From: Cyclobacteriaceae bacterium
Lineage (GTDB): Bacteria > Bacteroidota > Bacteroidia > Cytophagales > Cyclobacteriaceae
Length of the DNA stretch: 64,000 nucleotides
Assembly (NCBI GenBank): GCA_027533395.1
Contig: JAPZUF010000003.1
Coordinates: forward strand, 1-64,000
Reading direction: 5' to 3'
Shown: in pieces, positions 62,959 through 64,000 of the stretch
How the letters are laid out: every line of letters starts with the position of its first letter
Position numbering within the stretch: the first letter of the stretch is position 1
Made by a program: the position numbers and the translations under genes
The notes under the pieces: generated by a model
The model's input: only the letters and a program-made list of their open reading frames with translations
What the model was told of the DNA's origin: nothing
Database searches by the model: none

Positions 62959-62989
62959 CAAAACTAACAAAGCCTGTTAAATTGTCAAA
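62959..62989 (-). promoter_or_regulatory. Promoter TTTG-N19-TAGTTTTG of the small basic protein gene
   Basis: TTTG (62986-62989), a 19-nt spacer and TAGTTTTG (62959-62966) on the minus strand, a complete match to the Bacteroidota consensus. It ends 26 nt before the start codon at 62932. Confidence 0.85.
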
Positions 62990-63049
62990 CATTAAGGCTG
63001 AAATTTCTCGAAAAAATTAAGGGATTCGTTAATTTGGCACCATTTCTCT

Positions 63050-64000
63050 ATGGCAAACATTAGCATTCCTAAAGGTACGCGCGACTTCGGCCCTTCAATC
63101 ATGGGCAAAAGACAATTTATTCTGAACAACATCAAAAGTGTTTACCAGCAATATGGCTTTCTGCCTCTCGAAACTCCAGCCATGGAAAACTTGTCTGTGC
63201 TCACAGGAAAGTATGGAGAGGAAGGAGATCAACTTTTGTTCAAGATTTTAAACACAGGAGATTTTTTAAAAGATGCTGATGCTGAATTGCTCAATGAAAA
63301 GGCCTCTAAAAAAGTTACACAACAGATTGCAGAAAAAGGTCTTCGCTACGATTTAACCGTTCCCTTTGCTCGTTACGTAGTGATGAACAGGCATGAGATT
63401 ACTTTGCCTTTTAAACGGTATCAAATACAACCTGTCTGGCGAGCCGATAGACCGCAGAAAGGGCGATACCGTGAGTTTTACCAATGCGATGCGGATGTTG
63501 TTGGTACTACTTCCCTTCTATGCGAAGCAGAAATTATTTGTATGATTAAAGCTGTGATGCATCAATTAAGTATTACAGATTATACAATTAAAATAAATCA
63601 TAGAGGCGTGCTGGCAGGCTTGGCAGATATAGCAGATGCCAAAGGAAAAGAAGTTGCGCTGTACACAGCCATTGATAAGTTAGATAAGATAGGTGAAGAA
63701 AAAGTAAAAGAAGAATTGATAAGCGTTGGTTTTACAGCAGAGCAAAGCACTAACATTTTTAACTTGTTGAATTATAAAGGAACGAACCAAGAAAAATTTC
63801 AGTACTTAAAACAAACTTTTGAACACTCAACAAGTGGAACGAAAGGAATTAATGATTTGCTACAAGTATTTTCAATACTTGATAGTTTACAGGAAAGTGA
63901 TGCACAAGTTGAATTTGATGTTGCGCTTGCAAGAGGACTAAGCTACTACACAGGATGTATTTTCGAAGTGAAAATAAACAATGTGAAAATTGGAAGCATC
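63050..64000 (+). CDS. hisS: Histidyl-tRNA synthetase, 5' part (cut by window end)
   Basis: The first 317 codons are present and open to the last base; the C-terminal anticodon-binding domain lies outside. The protein charges tRNA-His in the cytosol. Class II motifs are visible: MANISIPKGTRDFGP at the N-terminus, GFLPLETPAMEN (motif 1), RYQIQPVWRADRPQKGRYREF (motif 2) and the histidine-specific ARGLSYYTG. The start ATG is 57 nt beyond the divergent ORF region of the small basic protein gene. No full promoter match is seen in the short gap. Confidence 0.95.
   Translation, partial: MANISIPKGTRDFGPSIMGKRQFILNNIKSVYQQYGFLPLETPAMENLSVLTGKYGEEGDQLLFKILNTGDFLKDADAELLNEKASKKVTQQIAEKGLRYDLTVPFARYVVMNRHEITLPFKRYQIQPVWRADRPQKGRYREFYQCDADVVGTTSLLCEAEIICMIKAVMHQLSITDYTIKINHRGVLAGLADIADAKGKEVALYTAIDKLDKIGEEKVKEELISVGFTAEQSTNIFNLLNYKGTNQEKFQYLKQTFEHSTSGTKGINDLLQVFSILDSLQESDAQVEFDVALARGLSYYTGCIFEVKINNVKIGSI

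Noticed and set aside
62786-62992. Annotation as ribosomal protein bS21
   Set aside because: The sequence does not carry the bS21 N-terminal motif; only size and basicity agree, and the upstream Met lies before the promoter.
1-64000. CRISPR arrays, insertion sequences or prophage
   Set aside because: No regularly spaced direct repeats with unique spacers, no transposase or phage structural gene seen.

Overview
This AT-rich window comes from a Bacteroidota chromosome, most likely a Cytophagales-type member. The evidence is a type IX secretion (T9SS) C-terminal sorting domain, a TonB-dependent receptor paired with a DUF4249 lipoprotein, DUF3667 and DUF418 membrane proteins, and fused E1 alpha/beta dehydrogenase subunits. 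Start codons lack clear Shine-Dalgarno sequences, and several promoters fit the Bacteroidota pattern TTG/TTTG - 19 or 20 nt - TAnnTTTG. No rRNA, CRISPR array, transposase, integrase or phage gene was seen.

Region 1 (about 1-11.4 kb) is an accessory array with every gene on the minus strand. It holds an immunity-like protein, small membrane proteins, a secreted HExxH peptidase-like protein, a VOC lipoprotein, a TIMP-like secreted protein, a pirin, a DUF418 protein, a Crp-type regulator, an alpha/beta hydrolase and a TlpA-type thioredoxin. Six near-identical elements of about 55 bp (A-F) lie upstream of six of these genes. Each contains TTG - exactly 20 nt - TAnnTTTA pointing into the downstream gene. 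A related 132-bp inverted repeat lies at 291-422, and other gaps hold small hairpins. The layout resembles a cassette array, but no integrase is present.

Region 2 (11.5-29.4 kb) is mostly core. It runs dgkA, a fused ThDP dehydrogenase E1, hemF with a histidine kinase, and a surface-glycan locus: Wzx-like flippase, sugar aminotransferase, WecF-like transferase, two GT4 enzymes and wecB. An aminotransferase with an AI-2E family transporter, hslV, a Uma2 protein and the dihydrolipoamide acyltransferase E2 follow.

Region 3 (29.4-44.1 kb) holds an outer-membrane peptidase/propeller/barrel protein, the DUF4249-TonB receptor pair, a newly noted 40-aa membrane ORF, a bestrophin, a secreted protein, an NmrA-like reductase, DUF3667, menC, queA and an OmpA-family TPR/PD40 protein. 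The queA 3' end doubles as the terminator of the convergent OmpA-family gene.

Region 4 (44.2-61.7 kb) is the most unusual part: six genes on the plus strand with gaps of 1-9 nt. They encode an MFS/nucleotide-carrier-like transporter fused to HEAT repeats and a cyclic-nucleotide-binding-like domain; a protein of three tandem TIR/DUF4062-like domains; a membrane-anchored nSTAND1-type NTPase with WD40 repeats; an outer-membrane barrel protein; a propeller lipoprotein; and a 2393-aa T9SS surface protein with Ig-like, carbohydrate-binding-like and PKD-like modules. Together they would span cytosol, inner membrane, outer membrane and cell surface, and I propose them as a candidate trans-envelope sensing or conflict system.

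Region 5 (61.7-64 kb) has a terminator, tRNA-Glu with an excellent promoter, xth, a 48-aa basic protein with its own promoter and terminator, and the 5' part of hisS running off the window.
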